NCBI RefSeq assembly: GCF_963576545.1
Contig: NC_083653.1
Coordinates: forward strand, 19,371,639-19,435,638
From: Limanda limanda
Lineage: Eukaryota > Chordata > Actinopteri > Pleuronectiformes > Pleuronectidae
Direction of reading: 5' to 3'
DNA: 64,000 nucleotides
Below, piece by piece: positions 57,801-64,000 of this stretch. The translations under genes were made by a program, and so were the position numbers. Each line of letters begins with the position of its first letter. Position 1 is the first letter of the stretch. The notes under the pieces were generated by a model. The model saw nothing but the letters and a program-made list of their open reading frames with translations, made no database searches and was not told the DNA's origin.

Positions 57801-58508
57801 GAAACGATTACATCAGCATTTTGACCCGCTGGGTGTCACTTTATTTAGTTCTGTTAGTTGCCATGGTTCAGTGTGTGGGACGCAAGCTAACATGTAAACA
57901 GAGACACGTGGACTTCTTCTTCCCAAATGGGGTAGGCTTCTCTGAGCTCGTCTTCCGTTGCGCCACCTATGGGTTTGGCGGTGAATTTTTTCCGACGTAG
58001 ACTGACGGAGAAGTAAAAATCAAAAAGACTCTTTGCCCCCCGCTGAGACCTCTCCGAGAAACGGACACGTAGTAGTATATAAGAGCCTTAAGACGTTGAC
58101 AAGCAGCAGATACAGCCAGATGTGCTGGATGAATGTGGACGATACTGAGCTCAACTGAAACATCAATCCCAGCTTTTGATTAAAAGCCAAAAACCAATCT
58201 CATCTTCAAGGGCATTTGACATTGACTGTCCCAACTCTGCAGCTAACTCCATCATATGTGCAGACTCAAGAACCTTCCACACAAACAGATTATATTGTAG
58301 TGTTTTGACCATACTATTTTAAGTGTTATATAACAAGTTCTAAATTACACTGAAATAAATTGAATCTCAATTGAACAGCTTAGTTGGCGGAGCGTTTCCA
58401 TCTGATGCGCCTGTTCTCTGCTGTTTTCATGTTCCCCGCAGGTTCTGCACCATCTCTGGCTCATTAAAGGACAAAGCACCAGCCAAAGAAGCTAACATTG
58501 AGATGTGA
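25303..58508 (+). CDS. opn5: Opsin-5 (neuropsin), six-exon gene, 351 aa
   Basis: Short-wavelength-sensitive, Gi-type non-visual opsin of the neuropsin group, a seven-helix retinal protein of the plasma membrane (brain and retina in other vertebrates). The coding exons are 25303-25420, 46743-46862, 54298-54468, 55478-55812, 55920-56164 and 58442-58508. They total 1056 nt and splice in frame with intron phases 1, 1, 1, 0, 2, all GT/AG. Visible residues: an N-glycosylation site NET at 3-5; Cys102 and Cys179 for the extracellular disulfide; DRY at 126-128; Glu173, equivalent to bovine Glu181; Lys292 in AKSSAMYNP, equivalent to retinal-binding Lys296; and NPIIY at 298-302. A possible palmitoylation pair is Cys311/Cys316. 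Length is close to mammalian OPN5 (about 354 aa), but the last exon and tail differ. Fish carry several Opn5 paralogues; the body looks Opn5m-type, and I cannot assign m1 or m2. Intron 1 (21.3 kb) holds a complete antisense retrotransposon. Confidence 0.93.
26626..26833 (+). repeat. Left arm of a ~200-bp inverted repeat
   Basis: It shares long runs with the complement of 27630-27808: tgtgatgattctgtg, ggtgttctctctctccccct, ccccgttctgtt, aaggcacacctgctctcact and ttgactccactactc. A 16-bp extra segment (caggggg...) is present in this arm. Confidence 0.8.
26886..27401. mobile_element. MITE-like element with GGGGACATATTATG ends
   Basis: Inverted ends ggggaaatattatg (left) and cataatatgtcccc (right), with a body (cccattttaccacaagttga, ggttccttggggtcttaatg) that I know as a dispersed fish repeat. 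Target duplication is unclear. It is nested between two inverted arms (see 26626 and 27630). Confidence 0.6.
27630..27808 (-). repeat. Right arm of the ~200-bp inverted repeat
   Basis: Reverse complement partner of 26626-26833, about 800 bp away. Between the arms lie a MITE-like element and about 230 bp of purine-rich sequence (27402-27629). Confidence 0.8.
27809..29133. other. opn5 intron 1, nothing recognised
   Basis: AT-rich intronic sequence between the inverted-repeat arm and the solo LTR. Confidence 0.5.
29134..29398 (-). mobile_element. Solo LTR related to the Gmr1-type LTR
   Basis: 265 bp with TGTTAC...GTAACA ends, sharing the first ten bases (tgttacggct) with the complete element's LTR. 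On the reverse strand there is TATATAAA (from 29308 down), followed by AATAAA (near 29210), the order expected of an LTR. Flanks are ACAC/ACAC, extendable to 6 bp but low-complexity, so the duplication is weak evidence. No internal region is present. Confidence 0.65.
29399..31814. other. opn5 intron 1, nothing recognised
   Basis: No repeat ends or coding exons were seen; a short TA tract lies at 31116-31132. Confidence 0.5.
31815..32120 (-). mobile_element. tRNA-derived SINE copy (near full length)
   Basis: The reverse strand begins with a tRNA-like head (gctcaggaggtaaagcgggt, then a B-box-like gatc segment). It continues with the body containing tgtccttgggcaagac and ends in the actatataaatgcatt tail, which carries the gagcactctagtagtc region. 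The same family occurs at 3345, 43468 and 62045. Confidence 0.6.
32530..32691 (+). pseudogene. 28S rRNA gene fragment
   Basis: The stretch from 32571 reads like large-subunit rRNA. It has a segment matching GTCTTGAAACACGGACCAAG GAGTCTAAC with a few changes (ggaacacggacctaggagtctatcaca), then gtgagggccggcgcgcgccggct and gtgggattcc. The match was made from memory of the conserved 28S core. It starts somewhere near 32530 and fades after 32690. It lies inside the hAT-type composite, so it is a displaced, decayed copy rather than an rDNA unit. Confidence 0.75.
32760..33341 (-). repeat. 3' LTR of the Gmr1-type element
   Basis: 582-bp partner of the LTR at 38193-38774. A reverse-strand AATAAA lies at 32896-32891, antisense to opn5. 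The flanking GTCAC at 32755-32759 is one half of the target duplication. Confidence 0.95.
33342..33350 (-). promoter_or_regulatory. Polypurine tract
   Basis: The reverse strand reads GGGTGGGGG immediately before the 3' LTR start (TGTTAC). It is the expected plus-strand primer; it contains one T. Confidence 0.8.
33364..38055 (-). CDS. Gag-Pol polyprotein, order Gag-PR-IN-RT-RH, 1563 aa
   Basis: One frame with no stop or shift between gag and pol. Residues 20-60 form a small helical, SAP-like region; 100-150 are a charged coiled coil. Residues 175-340 are the SCAN-like capsid region. The CCHC knuckle is C369, C372, H377, C382. The protease has D451-T-G. The integrase zinc motif is H699, H704, C734, C737; its catalytic triad is D768, D827, E863 (D-x35-E), and a GPY/F-like module sits around 1000-1035. 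Reverse transcriptase has D1237 and YLDD at 1297-1300. RNase H has D1446, E1488 and D1515. The protein ends right after RNase H (ADALSRV) with no chromodomain. Start at 38055 is the first ATG after the primer site. Putting integrase ahead of reverse transcriptase is the Ty1/copia arrangement, but the sequences are Gypsy-like. The stop lies 13 bp from the polypurine tract. Confidence 0.95.
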   Translation of the reverse strand: MEAFDLGVFLADPSMDRIDRCRKADLYAIAAHFEFPVQGTLLKARLKECVVDMLVGREVLGVNAASPCSDDREDMQAGAEAKPPATLPRFNPLSPTLLMSSQDARLKVRLARLQMEAERGERQAEREHHLEIRRIEAEKEVKLRRLELEAASAARSPQTTLSSPLASSFCTLDVTKQMALVPQFRESEIDSYFGVFERIAVSMQWPKEVWPLLLQCKLTGKAQEVLASISLADSLDYEIVKTTVLRAYELVPEAYRQKFRSCKKSPDRTFMEFAREKATLFDRWCTATKTTDFSSLRELVLLEEFKNSVSERIVTYLNEQKVVSMSQAAVLADEFVLTHKPAHSFSTSPTTQFRRSVSLPLRSREERECYYCHEFGHLIADCQLRMRNHPPPVQQQKGVGLISTVSRSVAVMPNVCISDLPDPSYKPFILSGLVSLTGDPKEQQKVQILRDTGAAQSFILSDAVPLSGDSFCGSSVLVQGIEMGFVPVPLHLIHLKCDLVSGIFKVGVCHNLPVKGVQFIMGNDIAGGRVLPMLEVLDCPEANAEDELAERFPGIFPVGAVTRAQSRPLSNVVDLSDSFLVPVGDVNEVTGSTSVPPPQPDKNSAVESAGLSLDPLPLPITRDKLVAMQKIDSTLEQCYGKAVTPGGDIDGKVGYFLDNALLMRKWTSSLDSERDWSVIYQIVVPVAYRQDILSLAHSHVWSGHLGITKTYDRILRHFFWPGLKRDVAAFCRTCHTCQVTGKPNQVIPPAPLCPIPALGEPFEHVLVDCVGPLPKSKTGNQFLLTIMCVATRYPEAIPLRKITAQAVVKALVKFFSTFGLPKVVQTDQGSNFLSNLFEQVLTSLSITHRVSSAYHPESQGALERWHQTLKSILRKYCLETGRDWDEGVPFALFAVREIVQESLGFSPADLVFGHTVRGPLRVLKDQLISGSASSQNVLTYVSRFRERLHSACALAREALSASQKRMKRHFDEKAVPRSLQTGDQVLVLLPIPGSSLSARFSGPYCVGRKLSDTDYVIQTPDRRRKTRVCHVNMLKLYHAKVTPPEDSVEGSTGPTVKSAVPAVLVPGSYQVPEGDEDGLELRSAPQQTPRLLNSRMLSSLDSHLAYLDEERRADMVALIRGFPCLFGDVPSLTNVLKHDIDVGGAAPIKQHPYRINATKRLIMSQEVSYLVENSLASSSSSPWSSPCLLVPKPDGTFRFCTDYRKVNAVTVPDSYPLPRIDDCVDTIGSARYVTKLDLLKGYWQVPLTARASEISAFVTPDKFQQYSVMAFGMRNAPATFQRLVNIVLADVPHCAAYLDDVVVYSSDWAAHVDTLTTVFQRLARASLTLNLAKCEFGRATVTYLGKQVGGGEVRPVEAKVTAITAFPVPITRRELRRFLGMAGYYRGFCRNFSSVVAPLTSLLSPLVPFAWSPDCQHAFVSVKTLLCSTPVLVAPDFEKPFKMEVDACNVGAGAVLIQEDSNGLDHPVCYFSRKFNECQTRYSTIEQEALALLMALQFFEVYLGSSSRPIVVYTDHNPLVFLHRMYNQNQRLMRWALIVQGYNLVIRHKKGSENMCADALSRV
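38171..38188 (-). promoter_or_regulatory. tRNA-Pro primer-binding site
   Basis: The reverse strand reads TGGGGGCTCGTCCGGGAT, beginning 4 nt (TATT) after the 5' LTR. This 18-mer is the known complement of the 3' end of tRNA-Pro, also used by murine leukaemia-type retroviruses. It primes minus-strand DNA synthesis. Confidence 0.92.
38193..38774 (-). repeat. 5' LTR of the Gmr1-type element
   Basis: 582 bp, TG...CA ends with the 6-bp inverted TGTTAC/GTAACA. It corresponds base for base by eye to 32760-33341. A reverse-strand AATAAA lies at 38329-38324. No clear TATA box was seen. Confidence 0.95.
39640..39668 (+). repeat. (CA)n microsatellite
   Basis: About 28 bp of CA between the hAT-type composite and the dispersed repeat at 39690. 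Confidence 0.95.
39690..39995 (+). repeat. Dispersed repeat, family with tccacaaaacacttctggag
   Basis: It shares ttggttctgccaaaaattta, ccacaaaacacttctggagt and a pattern of spaced motifs (accacttcttc, aaaaaaacaa, ctcctgtggcgtcatccaaa) with partial copies at 7425-7545 and 54779-54890. No frame is conserved. Confidence 0.65.
40880..41056 (+). repeat. Dispersed repeat fragment
   Basis: agtgaaggctaccacaggtt ctccttcatgtttata and cagctgcaacatgcatcttc accactagatctcactaaat resemble a short, widespread fish repeat that ends caccgaagctttaa. Recognition is from memory; boundaries are approximate. Confidence 0.45.
41076..41102 (+). repeat. (TG)n microsatellite
   Basis: About 26 bp of TG right after a dispersed repeat fragment. 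Confidence 0.95.
42758..42817 (+). repeat. (CA)n microsatellite
   Basis: About 60 bp of uninterrupted CA in opn5 intron 1. Confidence 0.98.
43468..43745 (+). mobile_element. tRNA-derived SINE copy
   Basis: The head gctgtggctcaggggggaga gcgggtcgaccag resembles a tRNA A box. A B-box-like ggtcgacagttagattcctg follows, and the element ends with gtaaagcgctttcgagagt. Confidence 0.6.
44410..45540. mobile_element. Harbinger-like non-autonomous element
   Basis: Inverted ends TCTGGGGTCTCATTTATAA (perfect over 19 bp) lie between 3-bp AGA direct repeats (44407-44409, 45541-45543). The sub-terminal regions carry palindromic gtacgtac/gcgtacgcac motifs. Near 44709-44800 a short + strand frame reads [17 protein letters not shown], resembling the Myb/SANT-like accessory protein of Harbinger elements. 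No transposase was found. Confidence 0.65.
45544..46742. other. End of opn5 intron 1
   Basis: Noncoding; the last 30 bp form the pyrimidine tract and acceptor of exon 2. Confidence 0.55.
46743..46862 (+). CDS. opn5: opn5 coding exon 2
   Basis: 120 bp, phase 1 to phase 1. It encodes the rest of helix 1 ([10 protein letters not shown]), the first cytoplasmic loop ([10 protein letters not shown]) and the start of helix 2 ([14 protein letters not shown]). The acceptor is a pyrimidine-rich tract (tctctctttctctcttgcag) and the donor is TCAG|GTACTG. Confidence 0.93.
46863..51229. other. opn5 intron 2, first part
   Basis: AT-rich intronic DNA. A C-rich homopolymer patch is at 50453-50468. No exon or recognisable element end was seen. 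Confidence 0.5.
51230..51420 (+). repeat. Repeat copy A (pair with 52540-52690)
   Basis: gaatccctcttgggggagtt, agtttcggtcagcaagccac, tttcaagttttccacatg and accttcaataaattgaa recur 1.3 kb downstream with substitutions. The preceding gactcatcagtccacaaaat is a phrase of a common fish DNA-transposon relic. Confidence 0.6.
52540..52690 (+). repeat. Repeat copy B (pair with 51230-51420)
   Basis: Same motif order as copy A. It is followed at 52722-52740 by ttgaaacgggagcggctagc, which is partly complementary to gccgctcccgtttcaagttt at 52572-52590, so this copy also holds a local inverted repeat. Confidence 0.6.
54298..54468 (+). CDS. opn5: opn5 coding exon 3
   Basis: 171 bp, phase 1 to phase 1. It encodes the end of helix 2, the loop with [10 protein letters not shown] (Cys102, disulfide), all of helix 3, and the [12 protein letters not shown]-protein contact. 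The acceptor follows a long C/T tract ending in ccctgcag; the donor is TACG|GTATGT. Confidence 0.94.
54620..54655 (+). mobile_element. Tc1 terminal fragment
   Basis: tatacagtcactgagccctt taataggaacacc matches the terminal repeat of Tc1-like elements; nothing else of the element is present. Confidence 0.5.
54779..54890 (+). repeat. Partial copy of the 39690-39995 repeat in opn5 intron 3
   Basis: tccacaaaacacttctggag ttgcaggggttaacagcatt gcagcagaatccaatacaat tgaagtaactggtgaccac matches the copy at 7425. Confidence 0.65.
55478..55812 (+). CDS. opn5: opn5 coding exon 4
   Basis: 335 bp, phase 1 to phase 0. It encodes helix 4, the second extracellular loop with [13 protein letters not shown] (Glu173 and Cys179), helix 5 and the third cytoplasmic loop (KVKSSAKEM...EMKLTK). 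The acceptor is ctctaag and the donor is AAG|GTGGGT. The next intron is only 107 bp. Confidence 0.95.
55920..56164 (+). CDS. opn5: opn5 coding exon 5
   Basis: 245 bp, phase 0 to phase 2. It encodes helix 6 ([17 protein letters not shown]), the third extracellular loop, helix 7 with the chromophore lysine ([16 protein letters not shown]) and the start of the cytoplasmic tail. The acceptor is ttctcttccag and the donor is TCAAG|GTAAAG. Confidence 0.95.
56421..56534 (+). repeat. (ATCC)n microsatellite
   Basis: About 114 bp of tccatcca units with two single-unit disruptions, ending in atctatct, in opn5 intron 5. Confidence 0.97.
57116..58088. mobile_element. Harbinger-like MITE in opn5 intron 5
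   Basis: Ends AGGCC.. / ..GCCT with imperfect inverted aaggccaatttatgcctctc / ggagaggt...tataagagcct are flanked by TAA at 57113-57115 and 58089-58091, fitting the TWA target preference of Harbinger elements. The interior is CpG-rich with no long frame. Confidence 0.6.
58442..58508 (+). CDS. opn5: opn5 terminal coding exon 6
   Basis: 67 bp finishing the frame with a short hydrophilic tail ([11 protein letters not shown]...EANIEM) and TGA at 58506-58508. The acceptor is gttccccgcag. The phase matches exon 5 exactly, and the GC-richer coding stretch ends here. The tail does not resemble the mammalian OPN5 C-terminus. Possible poly(A) signals downstream are ATTAAA at 59026 and AATAAA near 60045 and 60100; none is certain. 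Confidence 0.82.
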
Positions 58509-59167
58509 GACAGATGCTTTAGACTGTGGGACCTCCTTACCTCATCTACTTTGGAAAGTTTGCCTTGTTCCCTGACCTCTGTGTCCTGCACTTACCCAGT
58601 CACGCGCTGCCTGACCTCATCAACTGTTCACCCTCAGTCTTGCTGCTTGTTTTTTTGCCTAAGATGGATTTACATTTGCTTACCACACTTCCCCAGCTCC
58701 TCCTACTTGGAAACACATCTTCCCCACAAGGTTCTCCTTCATGTGTGGAGCTGTGTTGTAGTGTTCAGACATAACAACATACAAGTAAAATGTTGTGCGA
58801 ACTCTTTGACATTAAGTACTATTGGCTGACTTGCTAGTGTTGTTCTCACAATACGGCTTGACTCAGGTTTTTGAAATTGAGAACTTTCCAACTAGTCATG
58901 TCACATTTGGAGATGTAACGTTTTTTTGTGAATCCAAACCTTACAAAGAGAGTATATACATGTATATACGTATGCTTTAAAAGTGTAATTTAAACCTTTT
59001 TCAAGTTTTTGAAGTGGCAGTGCAAATTAAAATTGAAAGAAAACACAAAACTTGATGTGAGCCATGTCAAATTGGGTCAGGGTGCAACCTTCAAGCGTAA
59101 AGTCATATTTTTACTGTTTGTACAGGCTTTTGTCTTTTGTACCCTAACACCTTGTATACAGTGAATA

Positions 59168-59629
59168 TATACTAATGAACACTTTATCAGGAACACCTTA
59201 TTGGCTGTGCAATTGTTCAATCAAAGAGCAAACATTCAGGTCAGGATCTTCAGCTAATGTTTATAACTTACATCTGAATGTGGAGGAAAATGAGATTTCA
59301 GACTGGTAGGACTGATTTCGGCAACTGCTGATATTCTGAGATTCTCAGTTTCTTGAGTTTACCAAAAGACAAACATCCAGTGAGCAGCAGTTCTGTGGAT
59401 GGAAACACTTTGTCAATGAGGAGAATGGTAAGAAGGGTTGGAGCTGAAAGACAACATAACCACTCCTTCCATTGTGGTGAGCAGACGAACTACTCTGAGT
59501 GAGCGTGATCAACCTTGAAGACCCCATCAGGAATCCCTCATGTCACCTGCAGATGCTAGGATCTGTTGGCACATTTTTGAGCCCTTAGTATATATGGTGT
59601 TCTTAATAAAGTGCTCATCGAGTGTATAT
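59168..59629 (+). mobile_element. Internally deleted Tc1/mariner relic
   Basis: It starts atatactaatgaacactttatc and ends gtgttcttaataaagtgctc, the usual ..cactttattaggaacacc.. inverted ends. The interior contains pieces of the 5' part of the transposase region (aaacatccagtgagcagcag; attgtggtgagcagacgaac), but most of the coding part is missing. Confidence 0.75.
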
Positions 59630-62044
59630 CAAAATATGGTGACTCTCATCAGCTGTTAAACTGCACAAGGAGAAGATTAGATTACATTTCCATGGTATAG
59701 CTTTTTACTTTTACAGAGGAGGTTAGGTTTTCCATCTGCCTGTCAGAGCAATTTCCTTTAACTTTGTGGCAGGTAGGGCATCACCCAAGGTAGAACCTAT
59801 TCAATGTTCAAGTGGATCCGCATAAACAAGTGGATCTAATAGAGCTCTTTTATTTTCTTAATACAACACCTTGGTGGAGGTATGAGCTCTCCGAGTGCCA
59901 TTCTTGTTCATTCTCTAGATTAGCGTTTACTAGTAAGATAAACAAGTTGAGGGTTAACACTTCACAAGAAAAGAGACAATGTGGGCACTTTAGTAGCAAA
60001 AACATTCAATATGCAGTGAAAGCAGGTTGGTGTTACACATACAATAAACAGTATATCTAATGAAGTGTTGTCATTGTCGGATAGTTTATCAGTACACACA
60101 GAATAAATCCAGGTGGGTTGCCTCATACTTGTGGGCTGGATACATGAGAATGAAGACTTCAGAGGGGCTGTTTTGACCTGAAACTTTCATGTGACTCAAA
60201 GAGACAAAAATGCAAGAATATTAGCCAGTTTAACCATGAGCTGGCTGGCTACTATTCCCAGCCAATACATTACAAAACTGAGCACACTGACATTGGGTTT
60301 GAGATACTTTTTTGGAAACGTGATACAATGGACGCAGTTAAATAACAGTCGTGTAAGTATTTGCACTACGTAACTCTAAGAACTCAGAATCAGTGTAGGA
60401 AAGGTTTTTAGAATTCAATGGGACTAACTTTGTTCAGGGACTGGTGTCTAGATGGAGAGCAGGGTGCTGAGCTGGGTGTTTGGTCAGGGCTGGGTTGCAA
60501 ATCCTGGAGAGCTGGGGGTGCAACAGAATGGTGGATTAGGCCAGACTGGAAGACGAACACAGAGCTGGCTGAGTACTGGTTCTCAGGTTGGCGTTTGTTG
60601 ACATGGCAAGGAGCTGGTAGACGTAAAAGGCAAACATGCTAAGATGAAACAAATGAGTGAGTGGGAGATCTAGTGAAGAGTGGTATGAAACCTCAGGGTT
60701 TAATGCTGCCTTTAAAAGGAGTTGTGTTTCTAAAAAGAATCCATATGAGCACCCCCTTCAAATTTATAAGCTTGGATCTCACAATCTCATGTAAGCTCCA
60801 AGTTCACGAGATCTTAAAAGTTTGCTGCTGTTTTCAGAAATCTCAAAGAACCCACAGACTTTAATTTTCATTGAATGGTAAGTTTATTTATCATAATTTT
60901 AGTGTCATGTAGTTTGATTTGGAATTCGACAATGGAAATGTAGATATTTCCAAACGCCTCATCTTAAATCCACTATTATGCTGAGCGAGGATGTGGAAGG
61001 TCGGACTCAGTATATAGGCGCTCTCACAGATCAGGTACAAACACTAACCAAGGAAAGTGAAAACAGCAGGAAGACAAGGGAGTGAGGGAGATGTAAAGGC
61101 ACACATAACTGTTTTATGATTTTATGGTCCTGACCTTTTGCTGGCAAATGGATGCTCTCATATGAGATCAAATTTGATAACGTCAGTATTTTACTGAAAG
61201 TTTTGTAACAGGTTTTCTGTAAGATCCCCCTACTCCTGCAGTTCAAGTAAACAAGTAAGATAATTTAGCCCGCAAAACTTGACCTACTGACACCATCTAT
61301 TACATGACCTTTAACTTGCAGGTCTTGACAGTGACTTGAGTGTCTCCTAAAGATTTCAGAGTTACATCTTGCATGTTTGTCTCATGCTTTTTAGTGAAAT
61401 TAATTGCTTTGGGGGTTTGATTCTCTGCTGAAACAAAGACTCACTCAAGAGTGCTCCGTAAGTTCAACAGTTAAGTTATCTGGAATGAAGAATGGAGAAA
61501 TGTGAAACATCCTGTCTAAAGGAAAGCTGGCTTGCAGCCGCAGGGTGAGGCAAAGTTCACTGCACACATAACAGAGGTTGAGGCAAACAGAAATAAAGAT
61601 ATAACATGTTGTAGTGAATGATGAAAGTACTCATATATACTGGCTTTGATTCGTCTGTGCTAATTTTGTTTGCTGAAATGTTGGGTGATCAAAGTTATTT
61701 CATGTCTTCTTAAGAATGAATGACCTCTGCAAGTTCGACAGCTGCTCTGGAAATTCAACTTTCCATCACCAGACAAGAACGTCAACACTGCCATGTTCTG
61801 CACAATTACACACTGAGTGACTTACATTATTGTGTCTAATGCCAACATTTCAAACATTCTTACTTGCTAGATTATCTGCACATGGGCTCTATAATTAGTG
61901 GGGAAGTTGGGGAAAGACAGTGATTATAGCAAAAAATACAAAAACTAAATTAATTAGAGCTGCTTGAGAGAGGATTGAATGGCTTTGTAAATATCCCTAT
62001 CCCACACCCTTGTGCTATAGACAATCTCACACCCACTTCAAGCC
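59630..62044. other. Downstream of opn5, nothing recognised
   Basis: AATAAA at about 60045 and 60100 could serve as late poly(A) signals. A G-rich, GCTGG-repetitive patch lies at 60440-60620. Confidence 0.4.
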
Positions 62045-62265
62045 ATGAATGGTGCTGTGTACCGAATGAAAGGCTTGGGTTTGGGAGGTAAAAGGATCGA
62101 ACCCTGGCTCTTCCAGTCCGCATACTGAAGTGTCCATGGGCAGGTCACTAACCCAGTGTTAAGGTGTGGTAGAAAAGCGCTGCTGTATGAATATGGCTTT
62201 ATATGACTTGGATTGTAAAGCTTTGAGTCGTCACTATGTCTTGAAAAGTCAATTTTCATTTGAAC
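62045..62265 (+). mobile_element. Degenerate tRNA-derived SINE copy
   Basis: A gggaggtaaaaggatcgaac B-box region is followed by ctggctcttccagtccgcat, gtgtccatgggcaggtcact and a tail with agaaaagcgctgctgtatga and ggattgtaaagctttgagt. Confidence 0.55.
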
Positions 62266-62314
62266 ATGGGCAACACTATGGATTTCTTCCAAAGGGGCTG
62301 TGTTAAAACGTAGG

Positions 62315-62315
<1 letters not shown>

Positions 62316-62387
<72 letters not shown>
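62316..62387 (+). repeat. (ATT)n microsatellite
   Basis: About 72 bp of perfect ATT triplets directly downstream of the SINE copy at 62045, a usual place for such tracts. Confidence 0.98.
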
Positions 62388-64000
62388 GGTTGGCCTTCAA
62401 ACACTTCTACCATTGCGGGACAACATGTTTTTCCTGATTCAGCACAAACTGAAATTATGATTTGTGAATATGGGCTACACATAAAAATTGTATTGGACTG
62501 AACAAGGATATTTGCATCAATATTCTAACCAATTCTGGATTATCCAGGATCTAAAATTGATAAAGCATATGACTAAAATGTAAATATATGTAGATAATCC
62601 ACAAAAAAAGATTATATTAATATCATCCAGCTTTACTTTGGAACAAAACAAATATGGCCAAAAACTTGTGAATCAGATTATTCCTGAACTTGCTTAATTA
62701 AATACAGCACCTACTGCCCCAGTAAAAGGCTGTATATGGGTACTTGAGGGGTATGTGACAGCAAAGCAACACATTTTGTTTGATGAACTCTATAGAAAAC
62801 AAAGAAATGACTCCATCTTCATAGTTGGTCCTTCCTCAATGTCAAAGTAATCAGTCAAATCAGCAAAAGTGCAGAGCTTACCCTGCATTTTATTTCATAT
62901 TCTTGTTTCCTTTGCTTATTCTAACTGCAAAGGAATATTCAATTTCAAACCCAACCACACCTAAGTAGCATCGCATAAACTTGCATTTTCTCATAATATG
63001 GATCTTACTGAAGAGGTGATGCTCTACTTGCTGCTGAAAGTCAAATTCCGTCCGTTTTGCTCTGCCTTTTGTAAACGTGCCTCATTGATCCCTTTTTTGT
63101 TCTCTGTGTGCCAGCACTCAGGCATGTCCCACTGTCTTAAACACCTGACTGGCTTCTATTATCACTGCAACCCAAGGTAGACAGACTCCATGCGGTGGAT
63201 TTTCCAGCAACTCTTCAGTGCCACTTATAGTGTCTATATTTAGATTCACAAACTGTCACGTCCCATTTGTTGTGTTGTGTAATTTGTATCATTATAAATG
63301 TCTCCTCCTCTTCTGTGCCATCTTAGGAATACTACAAAGGTATAATATATATTTATTAAATATAATTCTTGTCTTTTGTGAAGAGTCAACAATCTTCCAT
63401 GCAGGGACAGTCCCATTTAATAATTTGCTATATTTTAATCAAATACATGTTTTTATTTTAAATGTGATTGTGATTTGTTTTGTCTCCTGATGCTCAACTG
63501 CACTTTTGACACCACCACTCCCTGTGTCTGATTACCCACAGAAAAAACATGATTTGATATTCACATTAGCAGCTGAGCTTTGGCTTGATTGCGTAGTTTT
63601 ATGAAGCACTCTTACATGTGACATCAATTCCTCTCCATTGTCCCAAATGGAAGGACATTTGTAAAGCAATTTGACAAAACCTGTTTTTGCAGACTAGTCT
63701 TTTGTGATTCGTTTGTTTGGTCTGAGTGGGACAAAAGTTGCTTCAAATGATCTTGAACCGTGGTGTCAATACATTGTATTGAAAAAAATAACAATTCCAT
63801 GTTTTCTGTGGCCTTAAGAGGCCATCAACATGCTTCTGTGTGTGTTCTCCCGGGATTTTTTCCAAAAGCATAATAACCAATACTGTCTTTGCTGACTATT
63901 GCTGAATGACCTGAGCATCTCTCATTCAGCCACATTTGGTTCACCACACAAAAGTCGGTCAATCTCAGGGTATTGCAAATGTGAAACAAGCCATGATTCC
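62388..64000. other. Intergenic right edge, nothing recognised
   Basis: AT-rich DNA with short frames only; no splice-supported exon or repeat terminus was identified. Confidence 0.45.

Overview
This is a vertebrate nuclear window, almost certainly from a ray-finned (teleost) fish. The evidence is a split opsin gene with large introns and standard GT/AG splice sites, AT-leaning noncoding DNA, long CA/CT/ATCC microsatellites, and a dense load of fish-type mobile elements (Gmr1-type Ty3/Gypsy, hAT, Harbinger, Tc1/mariner, LINE tails and tRNA-derived SINEs). There are no bacterial-style genes; most short open frames in the window are chance frames or microsatellite translations.

The one complete host gene is an opsin-5 (neuropsin) gene on the + strand. 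It has six coding exons between 25303 and 58508 that splice to exactly 351 codons plus stop. The retinal-attachment lysine, the two disulfide cysteines, DRY and NPxxY are all present. A TATA-containing promoter and a spliceable leader exon near 10.9-11.13 kb may be its 5' end. If so, the transcription unit covers about 48 kb, and a 13-codon upstream frame would stop on the opsin start codon. At the left edge, on the - strand, there is a HIPK-type protein kinase C-lobe exon with a frame break (326-467) and an unrecognised terminal-exon candidate (2780-2940).

The most striking object is a structurally complete LTR retrotransposon at 32760-38774. It lies on the - strand, antisense in opsin intron 1. 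It has two 582-bp LTRs that look identical, a 5-bp target duplication, a tRNA-Pro primer site, a polypurine tract and one uninterrupted 1563-codon Gag-Pol frame. The pol order is protease, integrase, reverse transcriptase, RNase H: integrase lies before reverse transcriptase, the signature of the Gmr1 group of deuterostome Ty3/Gypsy elements. Its capsid region resembles the SCAN domain. It sits inside a repeat with a CAGGGGTCACC end, which is itself inside a hAT-type element with 14-bp inverted ends and an 8-bp duplication. The same composite carries a piece of 28S rRNA gene sequence.

The remainder is intronic or intergenic sequence with recognisable relics: LINE fragments (1.1, 14.4 and 24 kb), SINE copies, a related solo LTR (29.1 kb), a foldback-like inverted repeat around a MITE (26.6-27.8 kb), two Harbinger-like elements (44.4 and 57.1 kb), a Tc1 relic (59.2 kb), and an unclassified 18-20.8 kb island with promoter motifs and a tandem duplication. 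I saw no tRNA genes and no CRISPR arrays.
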